This document shows positions 32,380-40,600 of a DNA stretch of 53,935 nucleotides, in pieces. Each line of letters begins with the position of its first letter. Positions within the stretch are counted from its first letter, which is position 1. The DNA comes from Streptococcus parasanguinis (GTDB taxonomy: Bacteria; Bacillota; Bacilli; Lactobacillales; Streptococcaceae). A program made the position numbers and the translations under genes. The notes under the pieces were generated by a model. It was not told where the DNA came from, searched no databases, and worked only from the letters and a program-made list of their open reading frames with translations. The stretch covers positions 1 through 53,935 of the forward strand of contig JAGZZN010000006.1 in NCBI GenBank assembly GCA_018377375.1. Direction: 5' to 3'.

Positions 32380-32490
32380 TTAACGGTTCAACAAGAAATT
32401 GAACAATTTTTCGACAATTTTTACGACCAACCAGCATAAGAATCCGATATAGCTGAAATAGAAAATGAGTGACAAAATCGTAATAATCAT
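32380..32490 (-). CDS. 36-aa single-helix membrane peptide
   Basis: ATG 32490 follows a very strong SD (AAGGAGGAAACC). The 36 residues are one hydrophobic helix (ILSLIFYFSYIGFLCWLVV) and a basic amphipathic tail KIVEKLFNFLLNR. It has its own consensus promoter flanked by an inverted repeat and its own terminator, so it is a complete transcription unit although it lies downstream of tatA. The shape (short helix plus positive tail) recalls small membrane toxins or membrane-protein modulators, but there is no sequence match I know. A partner role for the adjacent Tat system is another possibility. Confidence 0.7.
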   Translation of the reverse strand: MIITILSLIFYFSYIGFLCWLVVKIVEKLFNFLLNR

Positions 32491-32504
32491 GGTTTCCTCC
32501 TTCG

Positions 32505-32554
32505 TCGATTGCAAGTACTTGTCTTATTATACCTTTTTATGCAATCGAACTCAA
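32505..32554 (-). promoter_or_regulatory. promoter with inverted-repeat operator of the 36-codon gene
   Basis: TTGAGT (32549-32554), a 17-bp spacer and TATAAT (32526-32531) lie on the minus strand. TCGATTGCA (32505-32513) and TGCAATCGA (32540-32548) form a perfect 9-bp inverted repeat that brackets the -10 and the transcript start. Confidence 0.8.
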
Positions 32555-32576
32555 TAGAATTTTGAAAATTGTCTGA

Positions 32577-32774
32577 TTATTCTTTTTCTTCTTTAGCTTC
32601 TTTGGTATCTTGATCGGCTTCTTCACTGCCTTTATTGACAGCAGTCTTAAACTCAGCAAACATTTTGCCGATGGACTGACCTAACTCTGGCAGGCGTTTT
32701 GGTCCAAAAATCAAGAGGGCGCCCAGGATGATGATGATCAAACCTGGTGCTCCAATATCACGTAAAATTCCCAT
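32577..32774 (-). CDS. tatA: Tat translocase subunit TatA
   Basis: A 65-aa protein with one N-terminal membrane helix (APGLIIIILGALLIF), the hinge GPKRLPELGQSIGK, an amphipathic helix with MFAEFKTAVNK, and an acidic tail. TatA oligomers form the pore for folded proteins. No tatB is present, so this is a minimal TatA-TatC system as in other Firmicutes. The start overlaps the tatC stop (TAATG). It is the last gene of efeO-efeB-efeU-tatC-tatA. Confidence 0.95.
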   Translation of the reverse strand: MGILRDIGAPGLIIIILGALLIFGPKRLPELGQSIGKMFAEFKTAVNKGSEEADQDTKEAKEEKE

Positions 32775-33493
32775 TAGTTTCTCCTTTTTCTTGAATAGAT
32801 GACTTTACTGATGGCGACACTGACTTCAAATAAGAGGATCAAAGGGAGTGTCATGGCCAAGTCACTGATAAAGTCTGCAGGGGTTAGCACGACAGCTAAG
32901 ACCAGCAGAACAAAGTAAGCGTAACGGCGGTAGGTTATTAAAAACTGTGGTGTCAAGAGCCCAATCGAGGTCAGAAAAGCGACCAGAACAGGCAACTCAA
33001 ACAAGACTCCTAAAGGCAAGGTAGTGTGCCATAAGAAGGTTAAATAATTTTGTGCCGTCAATTGGGTATCAAACAGCCCTTCTCCCAAGCGCATCAGGAC
33101 CTCTAAAATAGCTGGACTGACAAAGAAATAACCAAATGCAAGCCCCAGCAAAAAGCAAATAAAGCTAGCTGGAATGTAGGCAAAGACTGCACGCGCCTCC
33201 TTCTCCTTCAAAGCCGGCCTTACAAATTGCCAAATCTGGTAGACAATAAAGGGCAAGGTCAGGCTAAAGGCTGTGAGATTAGCCAGCGATACATAGATCC
33301 AGAGGATATCATTCGGTCCCAGTACCAGCAGTTTTTGATGGAGGCTAGCCGTCAAGGCTTGGTAGAGTTCTCCACCAAATACAAAAGCCACCAGAAAGAC
33401 GATAATATAACATAAGACCACTGCGATCAATCGTTTTCGAAATTCGACCAAATGTTCAACAATGGTCATTTCATCTGCTCTACTCTTTGCCAT
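32774..33493 (-). CDS. tatC: Tat translocase subunit TatC
   Basis: A 239-aa, six-helix receptor for twin-arginine signal peptides. It has the N-terminal MTIVEHLVEFRKRLI (the conserved E-H-L-x-E-L/F-R-x-R block), FVRPALKEKEAR, YFFVSPAILEVL and a last-loop PADFISDL. It overlaps the efeU end by 14 bp. The visible Tat substrate is EfeB, two genes upstream, which carries RREFLKK. Confidence 0.96.
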   Translation of the reverse strand: MAKSRADEMTIVEHLVEFRKRLIAVVLCYIIVFLVAFVFGGELYQALTASLHQKLLVLGPNDILWIYVSLANLTAFSLTLPFIVYQIWQFVRPALKEKEARAVFAYIPASFICFLLGLAFGYFFVSPAILEVLMRLGEGLFDTQLTAQNYLTFLWHTTLPLGVLFELPVLVAFLTSIGLLTPQFLITYRRYAYFVLLVLAVVLTPADFISDLAMTLPLILLFEVSVAISKVIYSRKRRN

Positions 33494-35165
33494 GTTGTCT
33501 CACCGTAACGAGTGCGATCAAGGCCACAAAGATACATTGAGGAAGAAGAACTTCCCAGCTTGGATAGATACCGGCCCAATCAATGGTTGGAAGTCCATTG
33601 ACCAAATGGCTAGGGAGGATATTGGTCAACTGAAGGGCGTGAATGCTGACACCGAGCATCTTGAAGGCCAAGGCGTAAATCAACCACGTCAGAATGAAAA
33701 AGATTCGATGAGGTTGGATAGCTTGACTAGCCTTGGTCATAGCCACTGCAATGATGATGAGAACGGCTATGGCAAGCCCGATTCCCAGTAAGAAATTCGC
33801 GGTTGTAATCCGCGGAATGATCCCGACATAAAAGAGAATGGTCTCAGCCCCTTCACGAAAGACTGCTAAGAAACTGAGGGCAAACATAGAGACAAAGCTT
33901 CCTGTAGCCGTCACTGTCTTCATTTGACGGTCCATAAAGGCATTCCACTGTTTGACAGAAGACTTGCTGTGGAGCCAAATTCCGATGAGAATCATCATGA
34001 CCACAGCGAAAATCCCAACGCCACCTTCAATGATTTCCCGATTAGACCCCGAAGTAACGGCTGGAAATGCTACTTGCAAAACAAGAGCAATCGCTGCACT
34101 GGCAAGAACACCCGCAATAGCTCCACCGTAAACCCATTTAAGGCCTTTCCTCATCTTAGCAGCCTTAAGGGTCGTCACAAGTGCCATGACGATCAGAAGG
34201 GCTTCTACTCCTTCACGCAAAAGAATCAACATGGCATCAAAGGCGTTGTAAGAAGCTGTCGTATCGATCGCAGACAGGTCTCTGATCAATCCTTGTAATT
34301 TCTCTTGATAGGCTTTTTCTTTCCCCTTGACCATAATGACCGGGGATTCGCTCTCTACGCGCGTGTAGAGACTGGGATTGGTCGTGCTAACATCCCCTTC
34401 GATAGTTGGCCAGATGGTGATGAACTGCTTCATAGTCGCTGCAGCAGATTTATCGTCGCCGGATTGAAATTGGCTTTGCGCCTTCTCCAAAAGCTTGATC
34501 CCATCTTTCAACGTCAAATCCGTACTGGCACTGCTAATGGCTTCTCCTTTTACAAAGGCATCAATCCCATTTTTGAGGTCATTATAAGAGGACTGGATGT
34601 TGGTGAAATCAGTAGGCTCTGTTTCAATACTACTTCGCAAGAGCGAAATGGCCGTCTCGATTTTGCCATAGTAGGCTGTGCTGTGATCTCTTACCACCGC
34701 TTCGTTTCGCGTCCAGGTGTTATTGAGATCAGCATAGATTTGACGGGTTTTATCCAGATCCTTAGCTGTAATGGCCTCTTGTAGGTTCTTAAAATAAGGT
34801 GCGAGGTGACTCACGAGTTTGTCTTTTTCCGCCTCTAAATCGACCGGATTTTGCTCTTTTTCAAAAGCGAGCAAGGCAGATGAGATCTTGGTGAGATCCT
34901 CTTTGGTTACCTCCCCATTTATAGCCAGAGCTTGGCTAACTTTTTTTCCTGCCTTGGAATCATGGTGGTCTTTGGATTCAAAATCAGCCTGAATCTCAGC
35001 GATTAATGCCTTGGCCTTTTCCTGGTCCTTATTTTGTACAGCGGTTGTTGCATCTGTGATCTTGATAAAGAGATCGCTATAAGACTCCGCAGCCACTGGA
35101 TGAGTCCAGAACAAGGCAAGAAGGCCGAACAAGATCAAGAATTTATTCAAAGAGTGCTTGACCAA
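33480..35165 (-). CDS. efeU: high-affinity iron permease, FTR1/EfeU type
   Basis: The start chosen is TTG 35165, 5 nt after AAAGGAGG, giving VKHSLNKFLILFGLLALF as a signal peptide. A longer ATG frame from 35210 would lie inside efeB and lacks an SD. The first 290 residues are an extracellular helical domain. The membrane part then has two REGxE iron motifs, REGVEALLIVMAL and REGAETILFYVGI, and about seven helices. It imports ferric iron delivered by EfeO/EfeB. The gene overlaps efeB by 23 bp and tatC by 14 bp. Confidence 0.93.
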   Translation of the reverse strand: MVKHSLNKFLILFGLLALFWTHPVAAESYSDLFIKITDATTAVQNKDQEKAKALIAEIQADFESKDHHDSKAGKKVSQALAINGEVTKEDLTKISSALLAFEKEQNPVDLEAEKDKLVSHLAPYFKNLQEAITAKDLDKTRQIYADLNNTWTRNEAVVRDHSTAYYGKIETAISLLRSSIETEPTDFTNIQSSYNDLKNGIDAFVKGEAISSASTDLTLKDGIKLLEKAQSQFQSGDDKSAAATMKQFITIWPTIEGDVSTTNPSLYTRVESESPVIMVKGKEKAYQEKLQGLIRDLSAIDTTASYNAFDAMLILLREGVEALLIVMALVTTLKAAKMRKGLKWVYGGAIAGVLASAAIALVLQVAFPAVTSGSNREIIEGGVGIFAVVMMILIGIWLHSKSSVKQWNAFMDRQMKTVTATGSFVSMFALSFLAVFREGAETILFYVGIIPRITTANFLLGIGLAIAVLIIIAVAMTKASQAIQPHRIFFILTWLIYALAFKMLGVSIHALQLTNILPSHLVNGLPTIDWAGIYPSWEVLLPQCIFVALIALVTVRQHGKE

Positions 35166-36348
35166 GATACCCTCCTTTCTCAACGCCTGCAAAGCAAGCA
35201 AAGAGGCCACTTCCGATATGGGTGATGTACTCGTTCATTTTGTCTACTGCGCCCAAATTGGTTTGGATTTTGACAAAGCTGTTCGGATCTTTTTGAAAGG
35301 CGATAAAGATCAAGCCGGCATCAAATTGCCCAGTCTGTTCATTGATGCCATCCGAATAGGAATATGATCGGCGTAAAATCGGTCGATCGACTTCTTTGGC
35401 CAATCGAACATGTGAATCAACTGGTAGTTTAGATAAATCTACTTCATCAAATTCGTTGGTTTTACCAAAGGGAGCACCGGATTCCTTGTAGCGACCAAAG
35501 GTGTTTTCTTGCTCCTGCAAATTGGTCCGATCCCAAGTTTCCAAGTGCATTTGCACTAGGCGAAGAGCCATATAAGAACCACCCTTCATCCAGTCCTTGC
35601 TGTCAGTCCAGACGACCTTGTCAAAGTCTTTCTCAGTCGTGACATTTGCTGTTCCATCCTTGAAACCAAAGAGGTTACGGGGCGTTTCTTTTTGGTCACC
35701 AATAGCTGCAAATCCTGATTTGCTCCACTTCATGGTAATGGTATTGCGACCCTTACGAATCAGATTTCGCACCGCATGAAAGGCTACTTGCTCATCATCC
35801 GCACAGGCCTGAATGACGATATCACCACCTGTATATTTGTCCTGCAACTGCTCCTTTGGAAATGGAGGCAAATCACGAAAGAGTTTCGGACGTTTGGCCT
35901 CCAAGCCCAGTTTCTTTAGAAAGGAAGCCGAAACCCCAAAAGTCAAGCTCAAGCGATAGGGGTTGAGCCCTACTGTTTCACCTGTATCTGTTGGTGGCAA
36001 AAGGGCATTGGCCCCATCTTTTTTGACCAACTCTCCTTCGACTAATTTACTACTATAATCAGTCCAGTCTTTAAAGAGCTGGATGACTTCTTTTTTGTCC
36101 GTCGTGTGAAGATCTAATACAACCAAGTAGCAAGCCTTCTGCATGGGCGTTGTAATCCCTGCTTGGTGCTTGCCATAAAAGGAGATGTCTTCATCCCCAT
36201 CATAAGCTTTTTTGCTGGAACTGTCTTGATTAGCGAAAAAAGCAGATGCACCAGAGAGACCCAGCGCTAGACCAGCCCCTCCAATACCTGCTTTTTTAAG
36301 AAATTCACGACGGTCCATTTTTTTATCTAAAAATTTTTCGTCAGCCAT
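35143..36348 (-). CDS. efeB: DyP-type heme peroxidase EfeB, Tat-exported
   Basis: A 401-aa protein with a Tat signal (MDRREFLKKAGIGGAGLALG). Its DyP-family fold has GFKDGTANV (the GxxDG distal Asp) near 210 and a proximal heme His further on. It is thought to oxidise ferrous iron, or release iron from heme, outside the membrane for uptake by EfeU. It needs Tat because it exports folded with heme; the genes tatC-tatA in the same operon provide this. Five bases separate it from efeO. Confidence 0.95.
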   Translation of the reverse strand: MADEKFLDKKMDRREFLKKAGIGGAGLALGLSGASAFFANQDSSSKKAYDGDEDISFYGKHQAGITTPMQKACYLVVLDLHTTDKKEVIQLFKDWTDYSSKLVEGELVKKDGANALLPPTDTGETVGLNPYRLSLTFGVSASFLKKLGLEAKRPKLFRDLPPFPKEQLQDKYTGGDIVIQACADDEQVAFHAVRNLIRKGRNTITMKWSKSGFAAIGDQKETPRNLFGFKDGTANVTTEKDFDKVVWTDSKDWMKGGSYMALRLVQMHLETWDRTNLQEQENTFGRYKESGAPFGKTNEFDEVDLSKLPVDSHVRLAKEVDRPILRRSYSYSDGINEQTGQFDAGLIFIAFQKDPNSFVKIQTNLGAVDKMNEYITHIGSGLFACFAGVEKGGYLGQALFE

Positions 36349-36353
36349 GTTTC

Positions 36354-37226
36354 TTATTTCCCATCTAAAATCACACCCATTTGAGACAAAGGTTCGCCAA
36401 GTTTGGTCACAGCTTCTGCCAATTCCTTGGTATCTTCCTTGGATAAATCTGTGTAAGACTTATAGTTTGAATCATCTGTCATGTGTTTGTCCAATAGAGC
36501 ATTGACATTTTTGAATTCTGCTTCCAAGGTTTTAACCAATTTAGCATCTTTTTTCTCAATCAAGGGTTTAAAGAGAGAGAAGATCTTTTCAGCCCCTTCA
36601 ATATTAGCGCGGAAGTCGTAAAGATCTGTATGAGAGAAGACTTCTTCTTCACCCGTAATCTTTTGCGTTGCCACTTCATTGAGCAGATCGACAGCTCCGG
36701 TCAACATGATATCCGGTGTGACTTCTACTGTAGCAATTTTAGCTTTCAACTCCTTGATATCGTTCACCAGTTGGTCAGCGTATTTGTCTGTTCCATCTGT
36801 AGTATTGTTTTCCCAAAGGATACGCTCAATCCGGTGGAAACCTGACCAGCCATCTTCTGATTTATTTTCATCTACATAATCCACCAAGCGGTAGTCGATT
36901 TTGACATCCGATTCTCCAAAGGTTTCAGCAATCGGCTCAGATCGTTCATAGGCCATGCGGATTAAGGGGTATTGCTTTTTGGCTTCTTCCAAATTTCCTT
37001 CTTTTAGGGTAGCACGGAATCCTTCTGTATCCTTGAGCAATTGGTCAATTTGCATTTCGACAAAATCTTTGTATTCAGCCGTCGCATTGTCCAAGGTCTT
37101 CTGGTCAGCCTTTGACAACTGCACCGTTGAGCTAGTTTGCGTCTTTTGACTGGACTGTTTGCTAGTAGTATTTGCACACCCTGCTAAAAGAGCAACACTC
37201 AATAAGAGTAGACTATATTTTTTCAT
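36354..37226 (-). CDS. efeO: iron-binding lipoprotein EfeO (M75 family)
   Basis: The start chosen is ATG 37226 (MKKYSLLLLSVALLAGCANT, SD GAGGAGAAG), giving a lipobox LLAGC; an upstream in-frame ATG at 37286 lies on the -35 and is not transcribed. The M75/imelysin-like domain has GFHRIERILW (the GxHxxE metal motif) near 135. It captures iron or copper at the cell surface and passes it to EfeB/EfeU. It is the first gene of the operon and lacks a cupredoxin domain, as usual in Gram-positive EfeO. Confidence 0.93.
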   Translation of the reverse strand: MKKYSLLLLSVALLAGCANTTSKQSSQKTQTSSTVQLSKADQKTLDNATAEYKDFVEMQIDQLLKDTEGFRATLKEGNLEEAKKQYPLIRMAYERSEPIAETFGESDVKIDYRLVDYVDENKSEDGWSGFHRIERILWENNTTDGTDKYADQLVNDIKELKAKIATVEVTPDIMLTGAVDLLNEVATQKITGEEEVFSHTDLYDFRANIEGAEKIFSLFKPLIEKKDAKLVKTLEAEFKNVNALLDKHMTDDSNYKSYTDLSKEDTKELAEAVTKLGEPLSQMGVILDGK

Positions 37227-37257
37227 GAAAGACTTCTCCTCATCTGTTCTTGCCCTT

Positions 37258-37302
37258 ATTTTACCAGATATTTTCTCATTTTTCAATAATTGTCTGAAAA
37301 TT
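37258..37302 (-). promoter_or_regulatory. efe-tat promoter with CodY-like box
   Basis: TTGAAA (37281-37286), a 17-bp spacer and TAAAAT (37258-37263) lie on the minus strand. AATTTTCAGACAATT (37288-37302) matches the CodY box at 14 of 15 positions and starts 2 bp upstream of the -35, the same geometry as at ilvD. No clear Fur box is seen. Confidence 0.65.
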
Positions 37303-37336
37303 TAATAATAGAAAAACTTTTCTGAGAATCAGTCTT

Positions 37337-38881
37337 TTACAAAAGAATATCTTTGACCCGTCCGATTTCAGATTCTTTAACCACCACAAAGATACTATCC
37401 CCTAGATACAAGCGGGTTGCACCATTGACCGTATAGCTCTTACCACTTCGCATTTGCGTGGTAATTAAGATATCTTGAGGGAGGTGCAGTTCATGAACTT
37501 GCTTTCCTGCAATCTTTTCTGATACAGGGATCTCAATTAAAGTCAACTCTCCTTCTTCTTGCGCCTTATCCGGCAACAATTGCTCGAGCATGGCTTCATA
37601 GACTGGCGCTCCATGGAAGAGATCCATGATCATATAAGCCAGCAAGGTCACCATGCCTAGGGGCATTAAACTGCGAATATCACCGACCATCTCTGTCACC
37701 AAGATCATCGCTGTTAAAGGTGCTTTTGAAATAGCCCCAAAATACCCACTCATTCCTAAAATAATGAAGAGAGGTAGCTGATTTTGAGAGATAAAGCCAA
37801 TATTTTGGAGGAAGGTTCCAACAATGGCCCCTAAAAGTGATCCTAACGCTAGAATGGGCAGGAAGATGCCACCTGGCAAGCCACTACCATAGCTCAACAT
37901 ACTCCAGATGAAACGGATCGCAAAATAGAGAAGGATGGTCAGCACTGGATACGGTACTCGAGCTAAATCCAAGACCAATTGGTTCCCACCACCAAGAATT
38001 TGAGGAAGGAAATAGCCGATTGGAAGAATCAAGACAAAGGCAAATAAAGAAGAATAATGAGAAGGAACATGGAAAATCTTCTCAAGTAAGCGATACAATC
38101 GACCGATATTGAGAACCACTATTTCGTAGACATACCCTGCTGCCCCTAAAAAGACTCCAAGAAAAAGATAAATCCAGTACTGAGACAGATGGAGCGGTGG
38201 AATATTTTGTGGCATATGAAGCACTGGTGTTTGACCAAAGACATTGAGTGAAATAAAATTAGCAGTCAAACTAGCAGCCAAGGTCGAAATCCAATAGAAA
38301 CGTGAAAAATGATGGTAGACCTCTTCAACCACAAATAAGAGCCCCGCTATAGGTGCATTAAAGGCAGCCGCAAGACCAGCGGCAGCCCCACTTGCAATCA
38401 AAGACCGCTCCTCAACTGGGCTAACCTTCAAATGATGGGCCACTCCTTTTCCACCCATTGCCCCTAATTGAATACTAGGACCTTCACGACCAAGCATCAA
38501 GCCACTTCCGATGGCCAAGACACCTAGAATATACTTCTTCCATAAGGTATCCCACCAGCTTACCGCCAATAGGCCCTTGAGTTCCGCTTCGACTTGCGGA
38601 ATTCCTGATCCTTTGATATCCCGATTGGTGCGAATAAGTCGGCCAGCAATCAGTACGATCCCCCCATAGCCCAACAGCATCGCCAGCAAATAAAGTGGTT
38701 GACCAGACATCTCCTTGTAAACGCCTTGAACAAAATGAAAAATATGTTCGATCAAAAAACGAAAAGTTGAGACGATGCAGCCCACAACGATCCCAACCAG
38801 AACACCTCTGACAATATGGGCCACAATTGAACTAGAGGCAAAATGAAATTCCTTTTTTAAGGCTTCTTCTTTAGCAGACAT
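37337..38881 (-). CDS. clcA: CLC-family chloride channel/antiporter with TrkA-C domain
   Basis: A 514-aa protein. CLC motifs are GSGIPQ near 95, GREGPSIQLGAM near 135 (gating Glu present, so an H+/Cl- or F- antiporter is plausible), GLAAAFNAPIAG and GSGLPGGIFLPIL near 340. About 10-12 membrane segments are followed by a cytoplasmic TrkA-C-like domain (about 440-514, LTLIEIPVSEKIAGK). It is a single gene upstream of efeO on the same strand. The 110 bp between them hold the efe promoter and only a weak hairpin. Confidence 0.94.
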   Translation of the reverse strand: MSAKEEALKKEFHFASSSIVAHIVRGVLVGIVVGCIVSTFRFLIEHIFHFVQGVYKEMSGQPLYLLAMLLGYGGIVLIAGRLIRTNRDIKGSGIPQVEAELKGLLAVSWWDTLWKKYILGVLAIGSGLMLGREGPSIQLGAMGGKGVAHHLKVSPVEERSLIASGAAAGLAAAFNAPIAGLLFVVEEVYHHFSRFYWISTLAASLTANFISLNVFGQTPVLHMPQNIPPLHLSQYWIYLFLGVFLGAAGYVYEIVVLNIGRLYRLLEKIFHVPSHYSSLFAFVLILPIGYFLPQILGGGNQLVLDLARVPYPVLTILLYFAIRFIWSMLSYGSGLPGGIFLPILALGSLLGAIVGTFLQNIGFISQNQLPLFIILGMSGYFGAISKAPLTAMILVTEMVGDIRSLMPLGMVTLLAYMIMDLFHGAPVYEAMLEQLLPDKAQEEGELTLIEIPVSEKIAGKQVHELHLPQDILITTQMRSGKSYTVNGATRLYLGDSIFVVVKESEIGRVKDILL

Positions 38882-38952
38882 TCCCTAACTCCTTCAAACT
38901 CTTATCCTATTCATTATACCTTATTTCACTGCCTCTGAATACATGGAAAAGC

Positions 38953-38989
38953 AGAAAAAAACAAAACTAGCACCGCTAGCTTTGTTTTT
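38953..38989 (-). terminator. terminator of nox
   Basis: A 14-nt arm (38975-38988) pairs with 38958-38971 (AACAAAACTAGC region), followed by seven T on the minus strand. Confidence 0.85.
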
Positions 38990-38999
38990 CAATTATTCA

Positions 39000-40376
39000 T
39001 TATTCAGCAGTTAAAGCTGCCATTGTAATGTAGTTGTATGGTTTGTTGAAGTGTGGCAAGAAGAATAAGTCCGTCAAAGCCAATTTATCAATCGTCACGT
39101 GTTCTTGAATCGCAAGTGAGAACATGTGGATAGCCATTGAGATGGCGCTATCACGTGATACCATTTGAGCTCCAAGGATTTGACGAGTGTCTTTATCATA
39201 GACGATCTTGATACCAACTTCATAGTTATCGTGTTTGATAAATTCAGGTTTTTGAAGGTCGTTGAAGCCAGTTTCAGTGGCATTGAAGCCTGCTGCTTTC
39301 GCTTTTTCAAGAGTCAAACCAGTTGAAACCATGTGAAGGCCGTAGATAGAGATACCATTAGAACCTTGAACACCGATTCCTTCTAATTCATGACCAGTCG
39401 CATTGTAGGCACCAACAATACCTGAACGAACCGCATTAGATGCAAGAGCGATATAGCTCATTTCGTTACGAGCGTTATCGAAGATAGTCGCACAGTCACC
39501 AACTGCGTATACACCTGGAAGTGACGTTTCTTGTTTCTTATCAACAAGGAAGGCACCGTTGCGGAAGAGTTCGATCTTACCATCAGCAAGAGCTGTATTA
39601 GGACGGAAACCAACAGCCAAGATAACCATATCTACATCGAAGGTTTCTTTATCGGTTACAAGGCGTTCTACCTTACCATCTCCTTCAACCGCTTGAACCG
39701 TTTGTCCAAGTGCCAAACGGATGTTGTGGTCTTCCAGGTTTTTCGCCATGATGTCTGTGAAGTCTTTGTCGTAGTAGCCATTCAAGACAGTATCCACGAT
39801 ATCCACCAAGACAACATCTTTACCAAGACGTTCGAAAGCTTCAGCAAGTTCAACACCGATGTAACCACCACCAACTACGGCGATACGGTTCAAATGTTTG
39901 CTGTTGTCTTTCAATTTTTCGATCACTTCTTCAGCGTTTTGGTACAATTTAACGAATTGAAGATTTTCAAGAGTTGCTTTGAATTCGCGGTTACCAGGTA
40001 CGATTTCAACTCCTTTAATTGGAGGAATGATTGGTGTTGATCCAGTCGCAAAGATCAATTTTTCGTAAGATTCTTTGTGCTCTTTTCCATCAACTTCTGC
40101 AGTCACCACTTTGTTGTCATAGTCAATTGAAAGAACAGGAGAGTTCATGTAGACTTTTGCACCTTTTGCTTCCAATTTTTCTTTGTCAGAGTAGAAAAGA
40201 CCTTCAGGACCATCGATTTGTTCACCGATCCAAAGTGCCATCCCACATCCAAGGAATGAAATGTTTGAGTTTTGGTCAAAAACCACAATTTCATTTTCAT
40301 TTCCGAAATTATCTAACATAGTGTTGATACAAGCTGTTCCGGCATGGTTAGCCCCTACAACAACGATTTTACTCAT
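39000..40376 (-). CDS. nox: water-forming NADH oxidase
   Basis: A 458-aa flavoenzyme reducing O2 to water with NADH. Features are the FAD-binding VVVGANHAGTACI start, redox Cys in SFLGCGMALW near 44, NAD-binding AVVGGGYIGVELAEAF near 165 and the second FAD motif AVGDCATI near 285. It regenerates NAD+ and removes oxygen in aerobic streptococci. It diverges from apbE across 224 bp; both promoters contain an ATATC/GATAT inverted repeat around a T tract, suggesting one shared regulator. Confidence 0.97.
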   Translation of the reverse strand: MSKIVVVGANHAGTACINTMLDNFGNENEIVVFDQNSNISFLGCGMALWIGEQIDGPEGLFYSDKEKLEAKGAKVYMNSPVLSIDYDNKVVTAEVDGKEHKESYEKLIFATGSTPIIPPIKGVEIVPGNREFKATLENLQFVKLYQNAEEVIEKLKDNSKHLNRIAVVGGGYIGVELAEAFERLGKDVVLVDIVDTVLNGYYDKDFTDIMAKNLEDHNIRLALGQTVQAVEGDGKVERLVTDKETFDVDMVILAVGFRPNTALADGKIELFRNGAFLVDKKQETSLPGVYAVGDCATIFDNARNEMSYIALASNAVRSGIVGAYNATGHELEGIGVQGSNGISIYGLHMVSTGLTLEKAKAAGFNATETGFNDLQKPEFIKHDNYEVGIKIVYDKDTRQILGAQMVSRDSAISMAIHMFSLAIQEHVTIDKLALTDLFFLPHFNKPYNYITMAALTAE

Positions 40377-40412
40377 AGAATAAATCCTACCTTTAATTTA
40401 ATTTACTTCTTG

Positions 40413-40442
40413 AGTATATCATAAAAATGATATCGGTTACAA
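40413..40442 (-). promoter_or_regulatory. nox promoter with ATATCAT-TTTT-ATGATAT operator
   Basis: TTGTAA (40437-40442), an 18-bp spacer and TATACT (40413-40418) lie on the minus strand. A perfect inverted repeat ATATCAT/ATGATAT (40416-40433) overlaps the -10 and spacer. Confidence 0.75.
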
Positions 40443-40536
40443 TTATTTTGCTCAGAATTTGTGATCTTTTTTTCAATTTTCCAGAAAATCACACTTCACA
40501 TGTTTCAAAAAATGTCAAACAATATGCTTGAAAGGA

Positions 40537-40565
40537 TTGTGAAAACGATATCTTTTTGATATACT
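40537..40565 (+). promoter_or_regulatory. apbE promoter with ATATC-TTTTT-GATAT operator
   Basis: TTGTGA (40537-40542), a 17-bp spacer and TATACT (40560-40565). ATATC/GATAT (40548-40562) sits in the same place relative to the -10 as in the nox promoter. Confidence 0.75.
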
Positions 40566-40600
40566 GTAGGTAAGTGAAAATAGGAAAGGATAGATTTTTA

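Noticed and set aside
35165..35210. Longer ATG start for efeU
   Set aside because: It lacks an SD and would place non-signal sequence before an evident signal peptide; TTG 35165 has AAAGGAGG at the correct distance.
40440..40545. Rex operator in the nox-apbE gap
   Set aside because: TTGTGA half-sites occur, but no full TTGTGAA-n-TTCACAA palindrome is seen; the ATATC/GATAT repeat explains the promoters better.
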